Shown here piece after piece: positions 34,766 through 43,109 of a stretch of 64,000 nucleotides of DNA. How positions within the stretch are numbered: position 1 is the stretch's first letter; every line of letters begins with the position of its first letter. The notes below the pieces were generated by a model. The model was not told the DNA's origin. It was given only the letters and a program-made list of their open reading frames with translations, and ran no database searches. Position numbers and translations under genes: made by a program. The DNA is from Edaphobacter sp. 4G125 (GTDB lineage: Bacteria > Acidobacteriota > Terriglobia > Terriglobales > Acidobacteriaceae). The DNA lies in assembly GCF_014274685.1 (NCBI RefSeq), contig NZ_CP060393.1, positions 1,237,501 to 1,301,500 on the forward strand, given 5' to 3'.

Positions 34766-35767
34766 GTGGGCCCCTGGATCAAAGCGATGCACGGCGTTAG
34801 AACGAATCTTCGAGGTGATCTGTTGAACTCCGTAAAATCTCCGTCTCTCGAATCGTTTGAAAAAATCGTAGCAGCTGTGCTGGCGCGCGTACCTGATGGA
34901 AGCACGCCGACATTTTCCCTCCTTCCGGAGATTTGGGCCGCTCCACAGGCGATTGCCCCGGAGAAGCTGAACTTGTTGCTTCCGCTACTGCGTGAAGTAA
35001 AGCTCTATCCGCAAACATGCGACTTCAGGTTTTCCACCTCGGGCGATTATCTCCATATCTCCGATGGGGCTCTCAACCTGATCTGGTGCTCAAGCTATAC
35101 TTCGTGGTTCATCTATCAGGCTTACAGTAGAGCTCAGAAAAATGGGAGAGATGTTGTGCGCTTTGACGACGACACAAAGACGGAGGAAGCAATCAATCTT
35201 TATCAATGGGCGATTCGTAGCGTGCGCAACAAGACATACACTCCGTGGCCGGAGGGCGCGCCACGGCCGACGAGAACACCTGTGCATGGGAGTGAACTGC
35301 ATCTGGCCAACGAGGTATTTCTGACGTGCACAGCGTGGATGCTGCTGCACGAGCTAGGACATCTTGAACGAAATCATCCGTTCCTGACATCTTCCCGTTC
35401 CCTGGATGAAGAGCATGAAGCTGATTTCTTCGCCACGGATCATGTCCTCGGCGGGGTCACGAATGAGGATGTGCGATTCAAGCGGAGCGTCGGGATCGTT
35501 GTGGCGAATGCCATCCTACTTGTGCTCGAACTGATGAATGGCCCGGTCACTTCTCAGACACATCCACCTATCGAGGAGCGTATCAGCCGAAATCTTCGCG
35601 GACCCCAACTTGAATCCGACAATAAGATTCATGCGTTCGCAACTGCGCTGCTTCAGTTTCACCTCGGCGTAGTCGGGATCTTCCCGCAGTTGGATGAGCG
35701 CGCCCTGTTCGGAGAGTTCGTAGACGATTTCTGCCTAGCGGTCAACCGGTGGAGGAGATCTGCCTGA
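34766..35767 (+). CDS. HExxH metallopeptidase resembling phage-exclusion protease Lit (peptidase U49)
   Basis: The protein (333 residues from GTG 34766; ATG 34787 is an alternative) carries 'AWMLLHELGHLERNH' (HELGH at 195-199), then 'SLDEEHEADFFATDHVL' (third ligand Glu near 218) and 'SQTHPPIEERI' (265-273). This set, HExxH plus E-x-E/H-EAD plus HPP-x-x-R, is what I expect of the Lit/U49 group. E. coli Lit cleaves elongation factor Tu during T4 infection and stops growth. It starts 9 bases after the giant NTPase, so they are co-translated. The NTPase may activate it, or it may be an independent suicide protease; both are inference. Confidence 0.65.
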   Translation: MGPWIKAMHGVRTNLRGDLLNSVKSPSLESFEKIVAAVLARVPDGSTPTFSLLPEIWAAPQAIAPEKLNLLLPLLREVKLYPQTCDFRFSTSGDYLHISDGALNLIWCSSYTSWFIYQAYSRAQKNGRDVVRFDDDTKTEEAINLYQWAIRSVRNKTYTPWPEGAPRPTRTPVHGSELHLANEVFLTCTAWMLLHELGHLERNHPFLTSSRSLDEEHEADFFATDHVLGGVTNEDVRFKRSVGIVVANAILLVLELMNGPVTSQTHPPIEERISRNLRGPQLESDNKIHAFATALLQFHLGVVGIFPQLDERALFGEFVDDFCLAVNRWRRSA

Positions 35768-35773
35768 CTCTGG

Positions 35774-36604
35774 TTATGGGGAAGGCGGCAGCCATTCGTT
35801 CTTCTCTAGGAATGAAACAATCATGCGCACGTTCATCGTAATCGCCTGAAGTCGATGAGGGAGCGTGTCGTTCGGGTGGCAAGGAGCCGTCAAGCCATCG
35901 AGCCACAAATCAATATCAGCAAGAGGATTGGCGAACAACTTCATGCCACGTTGCCAACCACTCAGCGAAAAACGGGCTGCGGGTCCCTCCATCGAGGACA
36001 TTGGACGAACCTCAAGCTTCTCAAGCCGCGTGCCCTCGGGAAGCTCAAACAGAGGCCGATCTATTGAAATTCCGGCGATAAGGGTGTGCAGGCGCCGATG
36101 CCTGTCTATCCGAGCTAGTTCGTTTAGGAACCGCAGGCATCGATTCGAATTCAAGACCAAGAGAGAGGCTTCGAGCGGCGGCTCGGCGAACGGTTGAGTC
36201 ACCTCGATGAACCGTTGTCTGCCGACATTTAGCAGTGCGATTTTTCGAGATTGCTTGGCCCATTCTTCCTTCCTCTCGCAAATGGGAAATTCGATGGAAG
36301 ATGTTTTTGGCGGAGGATTTTGACCAGAGTCTTGAATCGCAGACGCGTAGACAGCGCCGTCGAGCGCAGCCCGCAGCTGATACAAGAACTCTCCGAGTTC
36401 GAGTTCGAGATTCTCTGGGAGCGGTTCGACTTGATTGACGTCTAGAGTCCCGGTACCGTCATCTTTGACGAACAGTGTGACCGCGAGCAGACGCATAATG
36501 TCGAGACCGTTCCAGATCTCGGCCGTTTCGTTTGAGTGATGGACAGCACGACCGATTCTCGCGTGGCATTTTGAAAAGAGTTCCGAAACACTCGTCTGTG
36601 CCAT
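35774..36604 (-). CDS. Hypothetical helical protein in the defence island
   Basis: The 276-residue protein has no signal peptide or membrane segment. The segment 'LGEFLYQLRAALDGAVYA' (70-87) resembles the 'L..LRSALDH..W' helix found in a group of uncharacterised HEPN-like proteins, and 'IDRHRRLHTLI' (about 166-176) is another R-x4-H pattern. No catalytic assignment can be made. Its stop lies 6 bases from the metallopeptidase stop, so the two operons converge tightly. It is followed upstream by another unknown gene at 36677-37420 and by the second nuclease, possibly one transcription unit. Confidence 0.55.
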   Translation of the reverse strand: MAQTSVSELFSKCHARIGRAVHHSNETAEIWNGLDIMRLLAVTLFVKDDGTGTLDVNQVEPLPENLELELGEFLYQLRAALDGAVYASAIQDSGQNPPPKTSSIEFPICERKEEWAKQSRKIALLNVGRQRFIEVTQPFAEPPLEASLLVLNSNRCLRFLNELARIDRHRRLHTLIAGISIDRPLFELPEGTRLEKLEVRPMSSMEGPAARFSLSGWQRGMKLFANPLADIDLWLDGLTAPCHPNDTLPHRLQAITMNVRMIVSFLEKNEWLPPSP

Positions 36605-36676
36605 TAGGCAAAATCCTCAACACCACAACAACTGATAGGACAAACTTCCGGATCGCCGAACAGGATAGTGTGGAGG

Positions 36677-37420
36677 CTACTTCAACCGCATGGTACCTTC
36701 GGCGCTGTTAATGAGAATTTCCTTGAACGGCAGACCATCTTCCTTGTGAGCTTCACGAAAAGCCTCAACTTGTTGTGCATCGACCAGCGCCTCCACACCG
36801 ATCACCAAAGTGAGGTCTTTGACCGCCTCCGGGCCGCCATATCGTCTCAGTTTCAATGCAAGTCCAGCCTCGATCCAGCTGCCATCGTCGGGAAGCTCGG
36901 TCGCGACACCTGGGGTGAGCACGAGTACTTCTGGATTGGCTTCATCCCGGAACAGGACGACATTGGACAAGTAGCCGCTCAACTCAGGGTCAATAGCAAA
37001 TAGTTCCATGAAGTCGAGCGCGCGCGTGTCCTGCGGCGGTTCAGGCTGGCGCGCCGCCAGATAGTCGGCAAGACTTTCAATCTGTGCCCGAGGGATGCCA
37101 CGCTCCATAGCGTATCCGAGCGGTGTGAAGCCAACGGAGAGGTTGGACGCATGTCGTATCTTGAGCGCTGTCGTCAAATCACGCACGAAGCGCGCAAGGT
37201 TCTGATTGTCAGCTCTTATTTGGTAGTCGTGCGGGATGGTCACTACCTGAACCATACGTTCAGGGAATTCCTGGCTTCTGCTGACAAAGAGGACGTCAGC
37301 AGGCTCCCAGTCACTTGAAATCACCTCGTAGTCTGCGCCAAGCTCCTGGTTCAGGTAAGCTGCGGCTTCTGTCCCCTCTGCAAGTTCGCGTCGTTTCTTT
37401 TCGACTTCCTTCGCGCTCAT
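36677..37420 (-). CDS. Hypothetical acidic protein in the defence island
   Basis: The ATG at 37420 is chosen over a TTG one codon earlier; it gives 247 residues. The protein begins with a charged helix ('SAKEVEKKRRELAEGTEAAA') and contains a mixed alpha/beta region ('EVISSDWEPADVLFVSRSQE', 'DLTLVIGVEALVDAQQVEAF'). The 'SSDWEPADVLF' motif followed by conserved-looking hydrophobic strands could be nuclease-like, but no complete active site is visible. I do not recognise the family. It lies between the second PD-(D/E)XK nuclease and the convergent hypothetical gene and is probably co-transcribed with the nuclease (186-base gap). Confidence 0.5.
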   Translation of the reverse strand: MSAKEVEKKRRELAEGTEAAAYLNQELGADYEVISSDWEPADVLFVSRSQEFPERMVQVVTIPHDYQIRADNQNLARFVRDLTTALKIRHASNLSVGFTPLGYAMERGIPRAQIESLADYLAARQPEPPQDTRALDFMELFAIDPELSGYLSNVVLFRDEANPEVLVLTPGVATELPDDGSWIEAGLALKLRRYGGPEAVKDLTLVIGVEALVDAQQVEAFREAHKEDGLPFKEILINSAEGTMRLK

Positions 37421-37606
37421 CAATGGTGCCTGACTCCTCTCTCAATACCAATACAGATCATAAGGTCAGGCAGCCAAACTGCTGCTTATCTGAATGGTGA
37501 CATGACGTGTTCTACGGAGCAGTAAGACAACGAGGCCGAGATCGTCGAGGACATCATTGTGACCCCCAGGGTATGCGGGGCCAACGATTCGCTCACCACA
37601 AGACGG

Positions 37607-39397
37607 TCACGCTGCGGAGGCTTGGTCCTGCGGAGGGTCCGCCGGAGCTTTCCACTTCTCGCCTGGAAACAGATAGGAAGTGATCGTCTCAAAGAGATTC
37701 TGGAGGATCTGCTCCAGCCGCGGCGACGCCTTCCGCCCAAAGTCCTTGAACTCGGATAAATAGTCATGCATCTGGGAAAGGACTTCGACATCCCGCACGG
37801 TGCGATGATGCAGCGCGTAAACAAAGTCAAAATCCACCGCCTCGACGGAATGGATCATGCTTTCCAGATCGTGAATGCTGAGAACCGTCAGAGAGCGAAC
37901 GACGACTCCCGATCGCAGCTCATGACTACGGAGACGCTGCTGAAATCGTAGGTTGAGATACCAGTTGAGGCCGGGCACTCGAAATATGTGATCCTGGAGC
38001 ACAAGGACGGGTACGACGGCCCGAACTACGTCGGAGTCTATTCCATCTATGGAGTTAATCTTCCGTTCGTCGGCCGCAAACGCAGATGCGATGCCGTCAG
38101 CGAGCTGCTCGCAGCCATCCGCGAACTTCCGGTTCAGCTCCTCCAGAAAGACCTTGGAATCGCCGGAGTAGCGCGCCTTTCTCGACAGGAATCCGCCCTT
38201 GTACTCGCAGGCCACGAGGACCCCTCCTTGAATCAGAGCACCGTCAAAAGCTTCCTCCACGGTGCCGGCAAACTTGGGCGAAGGGAGATAGCTGACCGGG
38301 AGGTTGGTCTTCATGTCCCTGAACAACCAGTGGACATACTCCTCGAAGAGGACGCCCCATACATTGAACAGCGTCTGCCTCATCCGAGATGGCAAGCAAT
38401 CATGGAGCGTCCACTGCACTCCCGTGTGGCACTTCTCGAGGATGAAAGTGGTATCGGCCGGAGCGAGTTTGGATGACTCCAGACGAATTAGTGGAGTCGA
38501 CCGCAGCGACACCAAGTCGTACCGGGGGTCAGTCTGTCCCTCGGCAAGAATCCTCTTACGGAGTTCATCCGGTGAGCTCGATATGGTCTGCAAGACGACC
38601 TCGAGCTCGTCTTGCGTAATACCTGACTCCCCACGGAAGATAGAGGGGTCGATCTGCATATATTTGACATCAGGTTGGACCGATGAGCCGATGCCTGTGA
38701 AATATGCGTAGATCGAGAACACTACAAGAAGCCAGCGTTCTAGCGAGATACCCACGCCCTTTTCGAATTCAGTCTCAAAGTCAAAGCCAGGATACTGACG
38801 AGCGATGCGGGACTTTACGGTCGCGTCCCGTAGCAGCATTCGGTACATCACCTCCAGCCGCGGCATCAGGTGGTCGGCCTGGGGCGCATTGGCAAGCTCG
38901 AACCCCGCAAGCGTCTGAACAATCAACTCAACCCGCCGGTCGTCCTGGGTTCCTACCGTCAGAGCCGCAGCTTCCTCCTTGCTGACGAGGAGATCGTTCA
39001 CCATGAGGCACGCACGGCCGATGAGAAAGCGAATCCTTTCATCCTCGTCATCTCTCGGCTGCAGCGCTGGGTCTCCGACGGTCAATACGATGCGGAGAAC
39101 ATTCAGGATGCTGTGGGGCAAAAAGATCGGCCTGTCCTCGCATCTAGCGAAGGGCAGCCGTTGCTTGACCCGAGCGAAGGATTCGTCGTCCAGGTGGCCC
39201 GCGAACAGTTGAGCCTGAATCTTGCCAAAATTTTCGCGGCTCTTTTCCTGCATTGCTGCGCGAACGAGAAGATTCATGTAAGACAACACATGCGTAGCAT
39301 GGCGCAGCGGTATTCCCTTGAGCAGCGACACGAGCCCATTCGTCGTTGGCCTCTCGTCGAAGAGGTCGGAATACGTGATGTAGAGGCCTGGTTTCAT
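37607..39397 (-). CDS. Second PD-(D/E)XK nuclease-like protein, paralogue of the 27650-29359 product
   Basis: The 596-residue protein shares with the other nuclease a C-terminal block: 'LFEEYVHWLF' (Glu352/353), 'SYLPSPKFAGTVEEAFDGAL' (Asp385) and 'LVACEYKGGFL' (Glu398, Lys400), then 'ARYSGD'. Outside this block the two differ strongly, so they are old paralogues or members of a wider family. The first 300 residues are helical. The ATG at 39397 has a GTTTAC/GTAAAC inverted pair 65-100 bases upstream. It reads toward the plus-strand defence operon. A role as DNA-targeting effector or as a second system of the same type is inferred. Confidence 0.65.
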   Translation of the reverse strand: MKPGLYITYSDLFDERPTTNGLVSLLKGIPLRHATHVLSYMNLLVRAAMQEKSRENFGKIQAQLFAGHLDDESFARVKQRLPFARCEDRPIFLPHSILNVLRIVLTVGDPALQPRDDEDERIRFLIGRACLMVNDLLVSKEEAAALTVGTQDDRRVELIVQTLAGFELANAPQADHLMPRLEVMYRMLLRDATVKSRIARQYPGFDFETEFEKGVGISLERWLLVVFSIYAYFTGIGSSVQPDVKYMQIDPSIFRGESGITQDELEVVLQTISSSPDELRKRILAEGQTDPRYDLVSLRSTPLIRLESSKLAPADTTFILEKCHTGVQWTLHDCLPSRMRQTLFNVWGVLFEEYVHWLFRDMKTNLPVSYLPSPKFAGTVEEAFDGALIQGGVLVACEYKGGFLSRKARYSGDSKVFLEELNRKFADGCEQLADGIASAFAADERKINSIDGIDSDVVRAVVPVLVLQDHIFRVPGLNWYLNLRFQQRLRSHELRSGVVVRSLTVLSIHDLESMIHSVEAVDFDFVYALHHRTVRDVEVLSQMHDYLSEFKDFGRKASPRLEQILQNLFETITSYLFPGEKWKAPADPPQDQASAA

Positions 39398-39461
39398 CTG
39401 GGAGGCCTGCTTCTGGCCCCTCTCTCTGCGCGACGTGCCTTTGCAGCGCTGGACGGCTCCA

Positions 39462-39497
39462 GTTTACATCAAATACGATTTTCTTTTTATCGTAAAC
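39462..39497 (-). promoter_or_regulatory. GTTTAC...GTAAAC inverted pair before the second nuclease gene
   Basis: GTTTAC (39462-39467) and GTAAAC (39492-39497) form a six-base inverted repeat with a 24-base AT-rich spacer, 65 bases upstream of the nuclease start. The same half-sites occur in the operator region of the XRE-ImmA gene, so the XRE protein might bind here as well. Spacing differs, so the link is weak. Confidence 0.3.
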
Positions 39498-39955
39498 CGA
39501 ATGGCGACGATCCGAGCAACACTTCGATGACGGCTCCGCAGCTTCTAACGGCTGCGGAACTCAATAGCGATCTTAAGAAGACATGCAGTGAGCACGCCTC
39601 AAAGCTGAGGCTCTGGTGCGCGAGTTCCAGTGCGACGGGTTTCCATCGCTGATCCCAGTCACGACCTCTCCATCGAGCAGGGTGCGCGACTTTCTGATTC
39701 CAAACGAACTGGAGATTGCTATCACATCGGTCTGCGGCCCCAAAGCCGCCAGCTCTCCTGGAACGAGAAGCGGTTGTTGTTGAGTCGGTTAAGCAACCTA
39801 ATCAGTTGGCGAGATGATTCTCTCAACAAGACCTCTACATACCACTCCGTACAAGAGAGACCCATTCAAAAAAATTGAGTGTGTCTCATCCAAATCCATA
39901 CTTTCCGCTAAAAACCCGGGAAATACGGTAACAAAACGGGTGGGAAGACACTTAA

Positions 39956-39974
39956 ATGTGTCCTATATGTGTCC
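39956..39974 (+). promoter_or_regulatory. Paired TGTGTCC repeats, candidate integrase arm site (right end of island 2)
   Basis: Exact 19-base copy, in the same orientation, of the site at 19918-19936. It lies 183 bases from the tRNA-Phe repeat. A further related GTGTCTC is near 39887. Together with the left copy it outlines the arms of an ancestral attachment site. Confidence 0.5.
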
Positions 39975-40104
39975 CTTTGAAATATATGGATTTCCTTTTG
40001 GGGTAAACTATTGATAATAAACGACATAACAAAGATCAATTAGGGACGCCAGCCTTTTGAGGGCTAAGAAGTCTATGTTATTCAAAACAAATGTCTTACC
40101 GTAA

Positions 40105-40133
40105 AAACGAAAAAGCCACCTGAAAGGTGGCTT
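40105..40133 (-). terminator. Rho-independent terminator of tRNA-Phe
   Basis: AAGCCACC and GGTGGCTT form a stem with a short loop (40113-40133). Read on the minus strand it is followed by a T-rich run, as expected for termination just downstream of the tRNA gene, whose 3' end is at 40157. Confidence 0.75.
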
Positions 40134-40156
40134 GTCTGTAAGTTGTTGATTCTAAA

Positions 40157-40231
40157 TGGTGGCCAGAGACGGGATCGAACCGCCGACGCCGGCCTTTTCA
40201 GGGCCGCGCTCTACCACTGAGCTATCTGGCC
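40157..40231 (-). tRNA. tRNA-Phe (anticodon GAA)
   Basis: The 75-base minus-strand gene folds as a full cloverleaf: acceptor stem GGCCAGA/TCTGGCC, D-arm GCTC/GAGC, anticodon stem CGGCC/GGCCG with loop CTGAAAA (anticodon GAA at 40197-40199), T-arm GGCGG-TTCGATC-CCGTC, discriminator A and encoded CCA. It inserts phenylalanine at UUC/UUU codons. Its 3' 48 bases are duplicated at 19753 and 5960, marking it as an integration site. Confidence 0.97.
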
Positions 40232-40448
40232 ATGGCTAGGTGCAAACGCTCAGTTTCGGGGAACGCCAGGAGCCCCGGAGCGTACGTCTGATGCATCGAC
40301 CTTTTTAAGGGAGCTTGTCGCAGGTGAGAGCCGGCAACGCAAACGCAAATCAAGTATAACAATCCGGAGCCATTCTTCCAACTCTCCGAAATTCTCAGGC
40401 AATTTCTGGTCGAGTATCCTGCTCATACCGCTTCCATAAGGACACCAT

Positions 40449-42110
40449 ATGCTTCGTTCTGCCTTCTATCCGAGCATCGCATTTTCTTTGTGCCTCGCCC
40501 TCATGGGAGGAGCCCAGGCCCAGAAACCTGTCGCCTCCAGCCCTCAGGCCACAGTCTCTGCGTCCGAGCAGCGAGCCGTCCGCGCTTTTAATGCGGCTGT
40601 GGAAAGCCCACTTCAGATCACGGCCTTTCTTGCCGAAATGCCAAAAGGCGGCGATCTCCACATGCACCTGAGCGGAGCGGTCTATGCCGAGAGCTTCATC
40701 CGCCAGGCTGCTGCCGATGGACTCTGTTATAGCCCGAACACTCGCAGCTTCTTTAAGCCATCCGCTACGACTCGCAGCATGCCTCCTCAACCCGTCTGTG
40801 GAGAAGGGAACCGTCGCGCTGAAGATGCCTTGAAGGACCAGGTGCTTTACGATGCTCTGATCGATAACTTCTCGATGCGCAGCTTCGTTCCCAGTGCAGG
40901 AGTCAGCGCCCACGACCAGTTTTTTGCAACCTTTGCTCGCTTTCAAGCCTTAGGTCGAGCCCATCTGGGGGAGTGGCTCGACGAGGTCGCCAGCCGCGCC
41001 GCAGCCCAGAACGAGCAATATCTCGAGGTCATGCACACACCTGACTTCTCCGCGGTTGCCAAGCTAGGTTATTCCATCCCGTGGCCTTCAACTCCCGCTG
41101 AGGCTGCCAGCAGCTCCACGGGCAATGCAACTGGCGCTGACGCTGCGGATCTCGCAAAACTCCGCGACGAACTTCTTGCCAAGGGGCTGCGAGAGATTGC
41201 CGTCGCCAATCGCAAGGAGTTTGCCGACGCACTCGATGCGCGTAACCGCATCGAACACTGTGGAACGCCCGCAGCAGCTCCGGCCTGCAAGGTGAAGCTC
41301 CGTTTCCTCTACCAGATCCTTCGTGGCTTCCCTCCGCAGCAGGTCTTCGCTCAGACTCTGCTTGGCTTTGAGACTCTCCAGGCCGAGCTCGACTCCGGCC
41401 ATCCCATCGCGATCGGCATCAACTTTGTCATGCCCGAGGATGGTTACCTCTCCATGTCCGAGTACCATCGCCAGATGTTGATGCTCGACTACCTGCACAG
41501 TGTCTATCCCAAGGTCCACATCACTCTTCATGCTGGCGAAATCGCTCCTGGCCTGGTTTCTCCCGATGGGCTCCGTTTTCATATCCGCGAGGCCATCGAG
41601 CATGGCCATGCCGAGCGCATCGGCCATGGCGTCGACATCATGTATGAAGATCATCCACACGAGCTATTAAAGGAAATGGCCTCGCATCACATCATGACCG
41701 AGATCAATCTCACCTCGAACGACGTCATCCTGGGCATTCAAAAACAATGGCATCCACTGCCGATCTATCGAGCAGCCGGAGTTCCCGTTGCTCTCTCTAC
41801 CGATGATGAGGGTGTCTCACGCATCGACATCACTCACGAATACACCCGCGCCGCGCTCGACTTCCACCTCGGGTATCTCGATCTCAAGCGCATGGCTCGC
41901 ACTTCTCTGGAGCATAGCTTTCTGCCAGGAGCCAGCCTCTGGGCACAGCGGGATCAGTTCACTGCTGTAAACACTGCTTGTGCTGTGCAACCACTAGGTT
42001 CCGAAAGTCCCACTCCAAAATGCGCGGTTTTTTTGCAGGCGAACGAAAAAGCCGCTGAACAGTGGCAGCTCGAACATCGATACAAAGTCTTCGAAGCCAC
42101 TGTTCAGTAA
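40449..42110 (+). CDS. Secreted adenosine deaminase family protein
   Basis: The 553-residue protein has a signal peptide ending near 'GGAQAQ' (about residue 25). The metal-dependent deaminase core shows 'GGDLHMHLSGAVYAESF' (HxH ligands), 'ITLHAGEIAPG' (His and catalytic Glu), 'GHAERIGHGVDIMYED' (His) and 'VALSTDDEGVSRIDI' (Asp ligands). These match adenosine/AMP deaminases, here exported to the periplasm like adenosine-deaminase growth factors. It would convert adenosine, or a related purine nucleoside, to inosine. It lies just outside the tRNA-Phe island. The next gene, an esterase, begins 54 bases later. Confidence 0.88.
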   Translation: MLRSAFYPSIAFSLCLALMGGAQAQKPVASSPQATVSASEQRAVRAFNAAVESPLQITAFLAEMPKGGDLHMHLSGAVYAESFIRQAAADGLCYSPNTRSFFKPSATTRSMPPQPVCGEGNRRAEDALKDQVLYDALIDNFSMRSFVPSAGVSAHDQFFATFARFQALGRAHLGEWLDEVASRAAAQNEQYLEVMHTPDFSAVAKLGYSIPWPSTPAEAASSSTGNATGADAADLAKLRDELLAKGLREIAVANRKEFADALDARNRIEHCGTPAAAPACKVKLRFLYQILRGFPPQQVFAQTLLGFETLQAELDSGHPIAIGINFVMPEDGYLSMSEYHRQMLMLDYLHSVYPKVHITLHAGEIAPGLVSPDGLRFHIREAIEHGHAERIGHGVDIMYEDHPHELLKEMASHHIMTEINLTSNDVILGIQKQWHPLPIYRAAGVPVALSTDDEGVSRIDITHEYTRAALDFHLGYLDLKRMARTSLEHSFLPGASLWAQRDQFTAVNTACAVQPLGSESPTPKCAVFLQANEKAAEQWQLEHRYKVFEATVQ

Positions 42111-42164
42111 AGTTGTTTGCATCTTTTGTCATTCCATAGCGAAGTGGAGGAATCTGCTTTTACT

Positions 42165-43073
42165 ATGTTGGCTGTGCGAATCCACCTTCTTTTCACCCTT
42201 GCTCTCCTTGTGCTGGTTGGACCTGCACTTCACGCGCAGCAGACTACACTTCCGCTTTGGCCTAACGGCAATCCAGAACCGTATAGCGGAGGCCCGGAGG
42301 CAGACATCACCAAGCCCACCGATCCCTTTGTTGCAGGTAAGGTGCTCCAGCACCTGACCAACATCGGCAAGCCAACGCTAGCCTTTTATCCTGCTCCCTC
42401 GAACCACAACACGGGAGCCACCGTCGTCGTCTTTCCCGGTGGAGGCTACCGTATCCTCGCCTACGATCTCGAAGGTACCGAGGTCTGCACCTGGCTCAAC
42501 TCTATCGGCGTCAACTGCGCTCTTGTGAAATATCGCGTTCCGATGGAGAAGCGCTTCCCCGAGAGCACTGCCGATCTCGAAGACGCGCAGCAGGCTGTAC
42601 GCCTGACTCGTTCTCACGCCGCCGAGTGGCATCTCGATCCCCATCGTGTCGGAGTCCTCGGCTTCTCCGCGGGAGGCCATCTCGTCGTCATCCTCGGCAA
42701 TCACCCCGATTTCAAGCGCGCGGACGAGCCAGCCAGCGAAGCAGCGATCAGCGCGCGACCTGATTTTGTTGTTGCCATCTATCCGGCTTATCTCGCGGAG
42801 CCTCCTGCGCTCACGCAGCTGGCAGAGGGCATCGATCCCAGCGCCAACACGCCGCCGACCTTTCTTCTGCAAGCTGAAAACGATCCCGTTCATGTAGAAA
42901 ATGTTCTGGTCTATGCCGAGGCTCTCAAGCAGTTGAAGGTTCCTGCTGAGCTTCATGTCTACTCAGAAGGTGGTCACGGCTATGGTCTTCGCCCCTCGGA
43001 GCTTCCCATTACGCACTGGCCTTCTCTGGTCGAGACATGGTTGCATACCATTCACGCTCTGCCGGGGCGTTAA
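42165..43073 (+). CDS. Secreted alpha/beta-hydrolase (BD-FAE/esterase-like)
   Basis: The ATG at 42165 starts a signal peptide ('MLAVRIHLLFTLALLVLVG', cut near 'ALHAQ') and is preferred over the open frame upstream. The mature part of this 302-residue protein has 'VVVFPGGGYRILAYDLEG' (oxyanion Gly-rich loop), 'VGVLGFSAGGHLVVI' (nucleophile Ser in G-x-S-x-G), 'FLLQAENDPVHVENVL' (Asp) and 'EGGHGYGLRP' (His), a complete catalytic triad. This layout is common in secreted carbohydrate esterases such as xylan acetylesterases. The substrate is not determined. Confidence 0.85.
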   Translation: MLAVRIHLLFTLALLVLVGPALHAQQTTLPLWPNGNPEPYSGGPEADITKPTDPFVAGKVLQHLTNIGKPTLAFYPAPSNHNTGATVVVFPGGGYRILAYDLEGTEVCTWLNSIGVNCALVKYRVPMEKRFPESTADLEDAQQAVRLTRSHAAEWHLDPHRVGVLGFSAGGHLVVILGNHPDFKRADEPASEAAISARPDFVVAIYPAYLAEPPALTQLAEGIDPSANTPPTFLLQAENDPVHVENVLVYAEALKQLKVPAELHVYSEGGHGYGLRPSELPITHWPSLVETWLHTIHALPGR

Positions 43074-43109
43074 GATAAATCTGATCGTCGTTAGAAAGGG
43101 CGCACCCGT

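Larger units (their letters stand above)
39398..40156. other. Gene-free right end of island 2
   Basis: No integrase or other gene is recognisable in this 760-base stretch. It holds the GTTTAC/GTAAAC pair, the paired TGTGTCC site at 39956-39974, and the tRNA terminator, all listed separately. Confidence 0.5.

Noticed and set aside
38870..39652. 260-codon plus-strand frame antisense to the second nuclease
   Set aside because: It mirrors the minus-strand gene, has no recognisable domain, and the opposite frame has clear nuclease motifs.
39630..40014. Short plus-strand frames at the right end of island 2
   Set aside because: No ribosome-binding sites or protein-like composition; they cover att-arm and tRNA-flanking DNA.
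6008..40156. Integrase gene expected in a tRNA-associated island
   Set aside because: I looked for tyrosine-recombinase signatures (R...HxxR...Y) in both islands and found none in the reported frames.
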